From assembly GCA_964630665.1 (NCBI GenBank), contig CAZVVN010000114.1, forward strand, positions 1-7,287: a stretch of DNA of 7,287 nucleotides, written 5' to 3'. This DNA comes from UBA9619 sp964630665 (lineage in GTDB: Bacteria > Pseudomonadota > Gammaproteobacteria > Arenicellales > UBA868). Below the pieces are notes generated by a model. That model saw nothing but the letters and a program-made list of their open reading frames with translations, did not search any database and was not told where the DNA came from. Shown one piece after another: positions 1-6,030 of this stretch. The position numbers were made by a program, and so were the translations under genes. The stretch's first letter is position 1, and every line of letters starts with the position of its first letter.

Positions 1-1
1 A

Positions 2-859
2 TTGTCTGAGCTTCGCACGGCGCTGGCCGATGAGCGACAGATGCTGCCCTTCGAGCCGCCGGGGTTTGGTGACCAGGCAACCGTGGGGGGTACGATTGCC
101 TGTGGGTTCTCCGGACCTGCTCGACCGTATCGGGGGTCGCTGCGTGACCATGTCCTCGGCGTCTCGGTGGTCAACGGACGAGGGGAGCACCTACAGTTCG
201 GTGGCCGGGTGATTAAGAACGTCGCCGGGTACGATGCGTCCCGACTGATGGCTGGCGCCATGGGAACCCTGGGTGTGATTCTGGACGTATCTTTTAAGGT
301 GTTGCCGATTCCCGAGGCCGAGTGCACGCTGTCATTTGAGACCAGTGAGCGGGAAGCTTTGCGACGCATGAATGAAGTTGCTGCTTTACCGTTGCCGATG
401 ACCGGATCGTGCTATTGCGACGGCATTCTGAAACTCCGTTTGTCTGGTTCGGCGGTGGGCGTCTCAGCGGCAACCGCGAATCTTGGAGGCGTAGACGATT
501 CGTTGAATGATCGGTTCTGGGAAGAGCTTGCCGAACACCAGCACCCGTACTTTGGTTCGTCGCTGCCCCTGTGGCGACTGTCGGTCCCGGCAGCTGCCGG
601 GCCACTCGACTTGCCGGGTGATTCGCTGATTGAATGGGGAGGGTGCCAGCGCTGGATATGTTCTGAGTTGCCTGCTGAACATATCAGAGAAGCAGTGCGT
701 GCAGCTGGCGGACATGCCACGCTATTTCGTGGTGGTGATCGTAGCGGCCAGACCTTTCAACCACACGATCCCGTACTCCACCGTCTGCATTTGCGGCTTA
801 AACAGGCTTTTGATCCACACCGGATTCTGAATCCCGGGCGCCTGTATCCGGAGTTGTAG
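2..859 (+). CDS. glcE: Glycolate oxidase FAD-binding subunit GlcE, 5'-truncated by the window edge
   Basis: GlcE is one of three subunits (GlcD, GlcE, GlcF) of the membrane-associated glycolate oxidase that oxidises glycolate to glyoxylate and passes electrons to the respiratory chain. The visible 285 residues have the PCMH-type FAD-binding fold: the glycine-rich ATVGGTIACGFSGPARPYRG stretch at visible residues 26-45, then RVIKNVAGYDASRLMAGAMG (69-88), which is typical of GlcE. The C-terminal LKQAFDPHRILNPGRLYPEL (266-285) is the family ending. E. coli GlcE is about 350 residues, so roughly 65 N-terminal residues lie before the window. The TTG at base 2 is simply the first full codon, not a believable start. 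The stop is three bases before glcF, so the two are co-transcribed and probably translationally coupled. Glycolate use is the best-supported role; another 2-hydroxyacid substrate cannot be excluded. Confidence 0.93.
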   Translation: MSELRTALADERQMLPFEPPGFGDQATVGGTIACGFSGPARPYRGSLRDHVLGVSVVNGRGEHLQFGGRVIKNVAGYDASRLMAGAMGTLGVILDVSFKVLPIPEAECTLSFETSEREALRRMNEVAALPLPMTGSCYCDGILKLRLSGSAVGVSAATANLGGVDDSLNDRFWEELAEHQHPYFGSSLPLWRLSVPAAAGPLDLPGDSLIEWGGCQRWICSELPAEHIREAVRAAGGHATLFRGGDRSGQTFQPHDPVLHRLHLRLKQAFDPHRILNPGRLYPEL

Positions 860-862
860 CCA

Positions 863-2092
863 ATGCAGATTGAACTGGACGAGTCTCTACGGGACACGCG
901 GACCGGCAAAGAAGCCAGCGAGATCCTTAGTAAGTGTGTCCATTGCGGGTTCTGTACAGCGACTTGCCCCACCTACCAGCTGCTAGGCGATGAACTGGAT
1001 GGCCCCCGGGGGCGGATTTACCTGATCAAGTGGGTCCTGGAAAAGAGCGAGTGCTCCGAACGAACTCGGTTTCACCTGGACAGATGTTTGACATGTCGTT
1101 CCTGTGAATCCACGTGTCCATCGGGTGTGCGATATGGCCGGTTGCTCGAGATCGGCAGAGAACTTGTCGAACAAGCAGCGCCACGCAAGACGGGTGAAAA
1201 AATCATCCGCTGGGTCATCAGAAAGTTTCTCGGCGGTCCGCTGTTTGCTCCATTCCTCGCCTTGGGTCGCCTGGTTCGCCCGGCACTACCGGCTCGGCTG
1301 GCCAGCCAGGTCCCGCGAAGACGCTCAGCCGGCGAAAGACCGGTAGCCAGACACTCTCGCCGCATGCTGGTGCTTGAGGGTTGTGTTCAGCCTGCCATAG
1401 GCCCAAACATCAATGTTGCAGCTGCACGGGTACTGGACCGGGCCGGGATATCTCTCGTCTCCAGCCCGAACGCAGGGTGCTGTGGTGCACTCAGTTTACA
1501 CATGACAGCTGTCGGTGAGGCGAGGCAATCGATACGACGAAACATCGACGCATGGTGGCCGCTTTTGGAATCGGGTGCTGAAGGAATCGTCATGACGGCC
1601 AGCGGCTGTGGTGTCACTGTCCGTGAGTACGGTCAATTATTGGCCGATGATCCAGAATACGCAGAAAAAGCACAGAAGATCTCCGCAGCAACGCGGGATC
1701 TTTCAGAAATTGTTGATCAATCACATCCCGGGGTGGTCGAGGGCGCCGAAGCAATTCAGGCCGCGTTCCATTCACCCTGTACGCTGCAACATGGCCAGCA
1801 GATACGCGGGAAGGTCGAGAGTACCCTGGTGCGGGCAGGCTTCCGGCTTGTCGAGGTTGCAGACAGCCACCTTTGCTGTGGGGCGGCAGGCACGTATTCG
1901 ATGTTGCAGCCCGAAATTTCCGGGAAATTGTTGGGAAATCGATTGACGTCTCTGCAGGAGGAGAAACCGGATGTCATCGTGACGGCCAATATCGGTTGTC
2001 AGGCCCATCTTGAGAGTCGCTCTGAAGTGCCGGTATTGCACTGGATTGAGCTGCTAGATAATCCTAGTATGGGTCGAAAAACACGCCGCTAG
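863..2092 (+). CDS. glcF: Glycolate oxidase iron-sulfur subunit GlcF
   Basis: GlcF is the electron-transferring iron-sulfur subunit of glycolate oxidase. The 409 residues match the usual length (E. coli about 407). Two ferredoxin-type motifs bind two [4Fe-4S] clusters: C25-x2-C28-x2-C31-x3-C35-P and C75-x2-C78-x2-C81-x3-C85-P. Two cysteine-rich CCG domains follow, with Cys-Cys-Gly at 206-208 (NAGCCGAL) and 338-340 (HLCCGAAG), as in GlcF, LutA/LldE and heterodisulfide reductase B. I see no signal peptide or clear transmembrane segment, so it is probably a peripheral cytoplasmic-side protein. The start ATG follows the glcE stop by three bases, with GGAG at 850-853 (9-base spacing). No convincing terminator follows directly. 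Pairing with glcE separates it from the similar LutA and GlpC proteins. Confidence 0.95.
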   Translation: MQIELDESLRDTRTGKEASEILSKCVHCGFCTATCPTYQLLGDELDGPRGRIYLIKWVLEKSECSERTRFHLDRCLTCRSCESTCPSGVRYGRLLEIGRELVEQAAPRKTGEKIIRWVIRKFLGGPLFAPFLALGRLVRPALPARLASQVPRRRSAGERPVARHSRRMLVLEGCVQPAIGPNINVAAARVLDRAGISLVSSPNAGCCGALSLHMTAVGEARQSIRRNIDAWWPLLESGAEGIVMTASGCGVTVREYGQLLADDPEYAEKAQKISAATRDLSEIVDQSHPGVVEGAEAIQAAFHSPCTLQHGQQIRGKVESTLVRAGFRLVEVADSHLCCGAAGTYSMLQPEISGKLLGNRLTSLQEEKPDVIVTANIGCQAHLESRSEVPVLHWIELLDNPSMGRKTRR

Positions 2093-2185
2093 CGGCAAAG
2101 AGTTCCCCCAAATGTGCCATACCTCTTTCCTAACACATTGATAATTAGACGTTTAATCCTTATTTGAGATCGGTTGAAATTGGGG

Positions 2186-2214
2186 TTGCATAATTTAGTG
2201 TATTAGTGAATAAT
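2186..2214 (+). promoter_or_regulatory. Candidate sigma70 promoter in the glcF-rplM gap
   Basis: TTGCAT (2186-2191) and AATAAT (2209-2214, five of six matches to TATAAT) are separated by 17 bases in a distinctly AT-rich stretch (about 2120-2245). Transcription would start near 2221. No ORF follows before the terminator at 2333-2366, so it would drive a short untranslated RNA or an attenuated leader for rplM-rpsI. The -35 match is weak, and AT-rich DNA gives chance hits. Confidence 0.35.
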
Positions 2215-2222
2215 AATAAAAC

Positions 2223-2243
2223 AAGTTAGTAACTTAACGTTAA
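2223..2243 (+). promoter_or_regulatory. Two overlapping palindromes, possible operator
   Basis: AAGTTAGTAACTT (2223-2235) is a perfect inverted repeat with 6-base arms around a central G. It overlaps by two bases the perfect 10-base palindrome TTAACGTTAA (2234-2243). Both sit at the predicted transcription start of the candidate promoter at 2186-2214, where a repressor site would be expected. The binding protein is unknown, and AT-rich DNA produces short palindromes by chance. Confidence 0.3.
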
Positions 2244-2332
2244 AGCGATACATTAAGCACAATAACCGGTAGGGCAAGGAACTCAGAAGCAGATCGCAAA
2301 CGAAAGACTCCTCCATCCTCCTTTGGTGGTTT

Positions 2333-2366
2333 AAGCACAGCAAGTTGAAGCGCTGTGCTTTTTTTT
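2333..2366 (+). terminator. Strong intrinsic terminator upstream of rplM
   Basis: AAGCACAGC (2333-2341) pairs perfectly with GCTGTGCTT (2352-2360) around a 10-base loop, and a run of eight T covers 2359-2366. It is oriented for + strand transcripts. It lies 240 bases after glcF and 120 before rplM, so it either ends the glc transcript late, ends an independent short RNA, or attenuates transcription into rplM-rpsI. Confidence 0.85.
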
Positions 2367-2367
2367 C

Positions 2368-2408
2368 GCCAGGCGGGGGGTCCCTGGTTCTAGGTAAGGG
2401 CCTCTGGC
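2368..2408 (+). other. Large interrupted hairpin between terminator and rplM promoter
   Basis: GCCAG (2368-2372) pairs with CTGGC (2404-2408). Inside this, GG (2379-2380) pairs with CC (2401-2402) and CCCT (2382-2385) with AGGG (2397-2400), with T2381 bulged. There is no T-run after it, so it is not a terminator by itself. It would appear in RNA only if transcription read through the preceding terminator. It could be a leader structure or a DNA-level site just upstream of the rplM -35. Confidence 0.4.
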
Positions 2409-2420
2409 TAAGCTGGGCGG

Positions 2421-2449
2421 TTGTAAGTCGTTGTTCCATCTTGTAACAT
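2421..2449 (+). promoter_or_regulatory. Candidate rplM-rpsI promoter
   Basis: TTGTAA (2421-2426, four of six) and TAACAT (2444-2449, four of six) have the optimal 17-base spacing. The predicted start near 2456 gives a leader of about 30 nt before the L13 ATG. It is placed after the strong terminator at 2333-2366, so rplM-rpsI would be transcribed independently of glcEF. Confidence 0.5.
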
Positions 2450-2485
2450 CCGCGCCTCGATTTTCCTCTGGCTTGCTTTCACCCA

Positions 2486-2914
2486 ATGGGTACTTACTCG
2501 GCAAAACCCGAAACCGTACGTCGCGACTGGTATCTGATCGATGCGACGGACAAGGTGCTTGGTAGATTGGCCAGCGAAGTTGCCACGCGCCTGCGCGGCA
2601 AACACAAACCCGAGTACACCCCGCATGTCGATACGGGCGACCACATCATTGTGGTCAACGCGGCAAAGATCCGTGTAACAGGCAATAAGGTCGAGAAAAA
2701 GAAATACTATCGACATACTGGGTATCCAGGTGGGATTCGTGAAACCAGTTTGTCAGATGAGCTGGAAAATCGTCCCGAGCGAGTCATCGAAAGAGCTGTT
2801 AAAGGCATGCTCCCAAAAAATTCACTGGGGCGGTCAATGTTTCTGAAACTGCGTGTCTATGCTGGATCGGAGCACGTACACCAGGCCCAACAACCAAGAA
2901 CATTGGACATCTGA
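2486..2914 (+). CDS. rplM: 50S ribosomal protein L13
   Basis: L13 is a primary-assembly protein of the large ribosomal subunit that binds 23S rRNA. The 142 residues equal the E. coli length and align along the whole protein: AKPETVRRDWYLIDATDKVL near the start, LRGKHKPEYTPHVDTGDHII in the middle, RVTGNK, YYRHTGYPGGI, the L13 signature GMLPKNSLGRSM, and the ending QAQQPRTLDI. Start at 2486 is fixed by this alignment (MGTYSAKPETV against E. coli MKTFTAKPETV). No Shine-Dalgarno is visible: the 25 bases before ATG are pyrimidine-rich with no purine block. That is unusual for such a highly expressed gene and may mean S1-dependent or autogenously controlled initiation, as L13 is known to repress its own operon in E. 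coli. It is the first gene of the conserved rplM-rpsI pair. Confidence 0.98.
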   Translation: MGTYSAKPETVRRDWYLIDATDKVLGRLASEVATRLRGKHKPEYTPHVDTGDHIIVVNAAKIRVTGNKVEKKKYYRHTGYPGGIRETSLSDELENRPERVIERAVKGMLPKNSLGRSMFLKLRVYAGSEHVHQAQQPRTLDI

Positions 2915-2946
2915 GACCGGACCCGGCAGATCGAGGCAAAACAATA

Positions 2947-3345
2947 ATGGCAGCAAGCGAACAGGTGTTCTACGGTACAGGGCGGAGAAAGTCATCCACC
3001 GCGAGAGTATTTCTGACCCGCGGTACCGGAGAGATCATCATCAATCGGCGTCCGCTGGATCGCTATTTCGGTCGGGAGACCGCACGTATGGTGATCCGTC
3101 AACCGCTGACTGTCGCCGAAATGGTCGACAAGGTCGACATCAGAGCCAACGTCAGAGGTGGTGGTAACACGGGACAGGCCGGCGCGATTCGCCACGGGAT
3201 CACCCGAGCTCTTCTTCAATACGATGAAAGCCTTCGGCCCGCGCTGCGTAAAGCAGGTTTCGTAACCCGTGATTCCCGCGAAGTCGAGCGCAAGAAAGTC
3301 GGTCTACATAAAGCCAGGAAGCGGCCACAATACTCCAAGCGCTGA
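2947..3345 (+). CDS. rpsI: 30S ribosomal protein S9
   Basis: S9 is a small-subunit protein whose basic C-terminal tail reaches the P-site tRNA. The 132 residues compare with 130 in E. coli. Visible landmarks are YGTGRRKSSTARVFL near the N-terminus, YFGRETARMVIRQPL, the S9 signature GGGNTGQAGAIRHGITRAL, YDESLRPALRKAGFVTRD, and the lysine/arginine-rich tail ending RPQYSKR, with the universal terminal Lys-Arg. The gene begins 32 bases after the rplM stop, with GAGG at 2933-2936 (10-base spacing), and is surely in the same operon. The alternative frame over the gap (2853-3167) is a shadow. Confidence 0.98.
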   Translation: MAASEQVFYGTGRRKSSTARVFLTRGTGEIIINRRPLDRYFGRETARMVIRQPLTVAEMVDKVDIRANVRGGGNTGQAGAIRHGITRALLQYDESLRPALRKAGFVTRDSREVERKKVGLHKARKRPQYSKR

Positions 3346-3385
3346 GCCGGTTTCTTCGCAGTACCTGTTCTATCCTTGATCTGCC

Positions 3386-3422
3386 CAGCCCACGGGTTCC
3401 CTGCGGGCTGCTCTCTTGATTT
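3386..3422 (+). terminator. Probable intrinsic terminator of rplM-rpsI
   Basis: CAGCCC (3386-3391) pairs with GGGCTG (3405-3410). The interior continues with an A-C mismatch and then CGGG/CCTG-type pairs around a TTC loop. The tail CTCTCTTGATTT has interrupted T residues only, so termination may be incomplete. Its place 40 bases after the rpsI stop supports the call. Confidence 0.6.
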
Positions 3423-3440
3423 ACCTGTTGAAGTAAGAGA

Positions 3441-3469
3441 ACCTCCCGGTCACGGGCGGTTTGTTGGTT
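3441..3469 (+). other. Small hairpin with T-rich tail before the NIPSNAP gene
   Basis: ACC (3441-3443) with GGT (3458-3460) and CCCG (3445-3448) with CGGG (3453-3456) form a stem with one T-C mismatch and a GTCA loop, followed by TTGTTGGTT. It could be a second, weak terminator for rpsI or a 5' leader hairpin of the NIPSNAP-rdhA transcript. I found no convincing -35/-10 pair between 3411 and 3476. Confidence 0.3.
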
Positions 3470-3476
3470 ACACATT

Positions 3477-3480
3477 GGAG
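3477..3480 (+). promoter_or_regulatory. Ribosome binding site fixing the NIPSNAP start
   Basis: GGAG at 3477-3480 lies seven bases before ATG 3488. This picks 3488 as the start over the upstream in-frame TTG at 3461, which has no comparable site and would add residues outside the conserved domain. Confidence 0.8.
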
Positions 3481-3487
3481 AACAGCC

Positions 3488-3811
3488 ATGGCTTTCTACG
3501 AATTACGACAGTACAAGGTCCGGCCGGGGAAGATGGACGAGTGGGTCGATTTTATGGAGAAGGAGATCGTCCCATTCCAGGTCTCCAAGGGCATGGTCAT
3601 CACCGGTATGTACAGAGGTGAGGAGGACGACAGTATTTATGTCTGGACTCGTCGTTTTGAAGATGAAACACAGCGGGCACAGCTTTACGAAGCGGTCTAT
3701 GAGAGCGATTATTGGATCAACGATGTGAGCCCCCGGGTCGATACTCTCCTGGACAGGGCGGCGATTAAGGTGATCAGGTTGTTGCCCACCCCGAAATCGA
3801 CAGCTCAGTGA
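3488..3811 (+). CDS. NIPSNAP family protein
   Basis: This 107-residue protein is a single NIPSNAP domain, a dimeric alpha/beta-barrel (ferredoxin-like) fold. It opens directly with the family's first strand, MAFYELRQYKVRPGKMDEWV, followed by a helix, then GMVITGMYRGEEDDSIYVWT, the typical Tyr-Val-Trp-x-Arg-x-Phe core strand (YVWTRRFED), and a helix ending ESDYWIND. Bacterial NIPSNAP proteins are small cytoplasmic proteins without an agreed biochemical role; some related barrels are monooxygenases or binding proteins. No signal peptide or membrane segment is seen. It precedes the RdhA-family gene with only eight bases between stop and start, which implies a shared operon and probably a shared pathway, perhaps as a small-molecule or partner-binding accessory. 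That role is inference. Confidence 0.88.
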   Translation: MAFYELRQYKVRPGKMDEWVDFMEKEIVPFQVSKGMVITGMYRGEEDDSIYVWTRRFEDETQRAQLYEAVYESDYWINDVSPRVDTLLDRAAIKVIRLLPTPKSTAQ

Positions 3812-3819
3812 CCTGCTGA

Positions 3820-6030
3820 ATGTTTCTGAGACTGTCCTCACGGAATCGACCCTATCATCTGGGGTCCTATCCCATGGAGGCTCTGTCCACTGATTCGGCT
3901 GCCGGTACCCGTGAACAGCAGCGCCCTCCAGTAGATCCTCCTGGTTTTTCTAACGCACCTCGAGGGCCACTGGCAGGTGCCTTGCGGGACTATCTTGATA
4001 TCTTTGTTCAGAATGCGGTGACAGAACCGGCCCCGGCAAGAGGACCTGTTCCGGACGATCCATACCGACGGATGGTTGATATCAAGGGATACAGCTACTT
4101 CATGAATGCCTCGCAGGTGGGTATCTGCCGCATGGAACCCAACGCGTGGTGCAGAGGTACCGAACCACTGGCTCATGAATTTGCAATTGCTTTGTTACTC
4201 GAGCACGGACGTATCCCTGAACCCGAAAATCCGGCCAGGGCATGGATCGAACCGGCTGTCGAGGAAGCTGCTGATTGCAGAATAGGTGGCATTGCCGTCT
4301 GCCTAGCGGGACATATCGCGCAGCTTGGCTGGTCGGCCATGGCCCATGTCAGGGGTGCCGGTTCGGTAGATGCGGGTCGGTTGTCGGTGCTGGCCGGCTT
4401 GAATGTCCGGATTGAAGACGAGTTGCACAACCCATTCATTGCGCGGGGGTTCTCACTGGCGGTCGTGACGACCGATTATGCTTTGGAAGTCGATCAGCCA
4501 CTGGCTGATAAGGCGTTACGGGCGAAAGGGCCCGGTTACTGGCTGGGACGCAACGGTGCGACATCGGGACGGGAGCGTAACCGCCGTAATCGGCGGGCGA
4601 CGCATCTGGGCGCGTATCCGATGGAAACTGTTAAACGGGTAGATCATCCTACGACGTTGATCCTGGAGGACGAAGTACCCAGAGTCTCGAAAAGAGCCGC
4701 ATTTTTTGACCGGGCACTGCGCGGTGATCTGGGCTCCAAGGCGCAGAAAGAACGCCACCGGTTTGCTTTCAAGCAACCACATACAGCCGGTATGATGGCA
4801 TCCATGCGGTCTATGGTACCGGTCCAGGGCGGGGATCCGGGATCTACCGACTGTCGGGAAACACTGTCTGATCCTGGGGCAAATGCCCGGGCTGTTAAAT
4901 CGCTGTCCTACCTTCTGGGTGCCGATGTGACGGGGATCTGTGAAATCCCCGCTTACGCCTGGTATTCGCACGGTGCGGACGGGGAACCGATCGAGATGAA
5001 ACACAGATATGCCGTCGTTATGCTGATCGATCAGGAATATGACACCATGGAAGGGGCATCTGGTGATGACTGGATCTCCGGTACCCAGTCGATGCGAGCC
5101 TACCTGCGCGGAGCAGAGATCGCAGGCGTCATGGCCGAGACACTGCGCCGGCTGGGGTTTGCCGCCCGTTCACAGACCAACGTTGACAGCGATGTACTAC
5201 ACATCCCGCTCATGTTGCTTGCGGGACTTGGAGAGCTTTCACGAATCGGGGAACTGGTTCTGAATCCTTTCGTCGGGCCACGACTGAAAACAGTTGTCAT
5301 GACCACCGATATGCCACTGACGCCCGACAAACCGGTTGACTTCGGACTGCAGTACTTTTGCAGCCACTGCTGGAAATGCGCCCGTGAATGCCCCTGTGAC
5401 GCGATTTCCTGGGGTGACAAAGTAATGTTCAATGGCTATGAGATCTGGAAGCCCGACGTAGAGCGTTGTGCACGTTACCGTCTCACCAACGCCAGGGGCT
5501 CGGCCTGTGGACGCTGTATGAAAACCTGCCCGCTGAACAAGGTGGTGACGGCCGATGGTTCAGTTCTCGAGCGGGTCGCTAGTTGGTGTGGGATCAACGC
5601 AGGGATACTCAAATCTGTGTTGGTGCCGTTGGCGGTCCGGATTGACGACTGGCTGGGAAATGGCACTCGCAACCCAGTGAAAAAATGGTGGTTTGATCTC
5701 GAAGTGATTGACGGTGTCTGTGTTGATCCTGTCAAGGGAGCAAACAAACGCGAACTCGAACCGGGTCACCATGTGGATCCCGCCAGACAGAAGATCGCCT
5801 ATTATCTGGCGAACATGATGCCGGTTCCGAACGATCTGAATGCCCAGCCGGCTGACAGGAAAGCCGCACTCGCTGCTGCACCCCACCTTGAAACGGCTTC
5901 CGATGCGCTTACGCGAAAGGAACAAGGGCAGGCCATGCCCCCGAATTACAGGCCAACTCCGCCCGACCCGGCCGGACCCAGAGGCGTTAAAACGGGTCCG
6001 GTAGTTTACGGTGGCGCCGGTCGTCGCTGA
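3820..6030 (+). CDS. rdhA: RdhA-family reductive dehalogenase-like protein, soluble type with duplicated N-terminal domain
   Basis: RdhA proteins are cobalamin and iron-sulfur enzymes that reductively remove halogens from organic compounds. In this 736-residue protein the core is roughly residues 260-580. It holds HLGAYPME (262-269), the cobalamin-domain segments GADVTGICEIPAYAWY (367-382) and GELSRIGELVLNPF (471-484), MTTDMPLTPDKPVDFG (494-509), and two cluster motifs: C514-x2-C517-x2-C520-x3-C524-P and C550-x12-C563-x2-C566-x3-C570-P. Residues 1-250 repeat the cobalamin half in degenerate form (HLGSYPME 13-20, GICRMEPNAW 101-110, HNPF 203-206, TTD 217-219) without cysteine clusters. Tyr382, Arg475 and Arg488 are candidate active-site residues, by position only. 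There is no Tat signal and no rdhB anchor gene, unlike respiratory RdhA; this suits the cytoplasmic catabolic type (NpRdhA, BhbA). No flavin/ferredoxin reductase domain is fused at the C-terminus, which ends in a Pro/Gly-rich tail (706-736). The start at 3820 has no Shine-Dalgarno, so coupling to the NIPSNAP stop is likely. QueG is shorter and lacks this layout. The substrate is unknown. Confidence 0.88.
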   Translation: MFLRLSSRNRPYHLGSYPMEALSTDSAAGTREQQRPPVDPPGFSNAPRGPLAGALRDYLDIFVQNAVTEPAPARGPVPDDPYRRMVDIKGYSYFMNASQVGICRMEPNAWCRGTEPLAHEFAIALLLEHGRIPEPENPARAWIEPAVEEAADCRIGGIAVCLAGHIAQLGWSAMAHVRGAGSVDAGRLSVLAGLNVRIEDELHNPFIARGFSLAVVTTDYALEVDQPLADKALRAKGPGYWLGRNGATSGRERNRRNRRATHLGAYPMETVKRVDHPTTLILEDEVPRVSKRAAFFDRALRGDLGSKAQKERHRFAFKQPHTAGMMASMRSMVPVQGGDPGSTDCRETLSDPGANARAVKSLSYLLGADVTGICEIPAYAWYSHGADGEPIEMKHRYAVVMLIDQEYDTMEGASGDDWISGTQSMRAYLRGAEIAGVMAETLRRLGFAARSQTNVDSDVLHIPLMLLAGLGELSRIGELVLNPFVGPRLKTVVMTTDMPLTPDKPVDFGLQYFCSHCWKCARECPCDAISWGDKVMFNGYEIWKPDVERCARYRLTNARGSACGRCMKTCPLNKVVTADGSVLERVASWCGINAGILKSVLVPLAVRIDDWLGNGTRNPVKKWWFDLEVIDGVCVDPVKGANKRELEPGHHVDPARQKIAYYLANMMPVPNDLNAQPADRKAALAAAPHLETASDALTRKEQGQAMPPNYRPTPPDPAGPRGVKTGPVVYGGAGRR

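Larger units (their letters stand above)
2221..2366 (+). ncRNA. Possible orphan small RNA or attenuated leader
   Basis: The stretch lies between a candidate promoter (2186-2214) and a strong intrinsic terminator (2333-2366), and has no coding frame worth calling. An RNA of about 145 nt would end in two hairpins: a small one pairing CCATC (2313-2317) with GGTGG (2325-2329), then the terminator stem. I do not recognise it as tmRNA, 6S, RNase P, SRP RNA or a known riboswitch. It could instead be the long 3' tail of the glc transcript or a terminated upstream leader of rplM-rpsI. Confidence 0.3.

Noticed and set aside
2085..2096. Perfect palindrome GCCGCTAGCGGC over the glcF stop codon
   Set aside because: It can form only a four-pair stem with a CTAG loop and has no T-run, so it is not a terminator; constrained by coding sequence on one side.
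2379..2402. tRNA-like T-loop (GGTTC) in the rplM upstream region
   Set aside because: No acceptor stem, anticodon arm or D arm could be built around it.
2203..2439. 78-residue minus-strand frame in the glcF-rplM gap
   Set aside because: It runs through the terminator stem and the promoter-like sites, with no ribosome binding site and low-complexity composition.
3461..3487. Upstream in-frame TTG start at 3461 for the NIPSNAP gene
   Set aside because: GGAG at 3477-3480 places the start at 3488, and the NIPSNAP domain begins right at that Met.
4516..5004. 162-residue minus-strand frame inside the RdhA gene
   Set aside because: It is antisense to a frame with clear RdhA motifs; its own translation shows no recognisable domain and it has no ribosome binding site.
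5560..5925. 121-residue minus-strand frame inside the RdhA gene
   Set aside because: Shadow of the coding frame that follows the second iron-sulfur motif; no family resemblance.
3820..6030. Epoxyqueuosine reductase (QueG) as the identity of the large gene
   Set aside because: QueG is about half the length; this protein has a duplicated cobalamin half and the RdhA-type HLGxYPME and TTDxPLxxDKP motifs.
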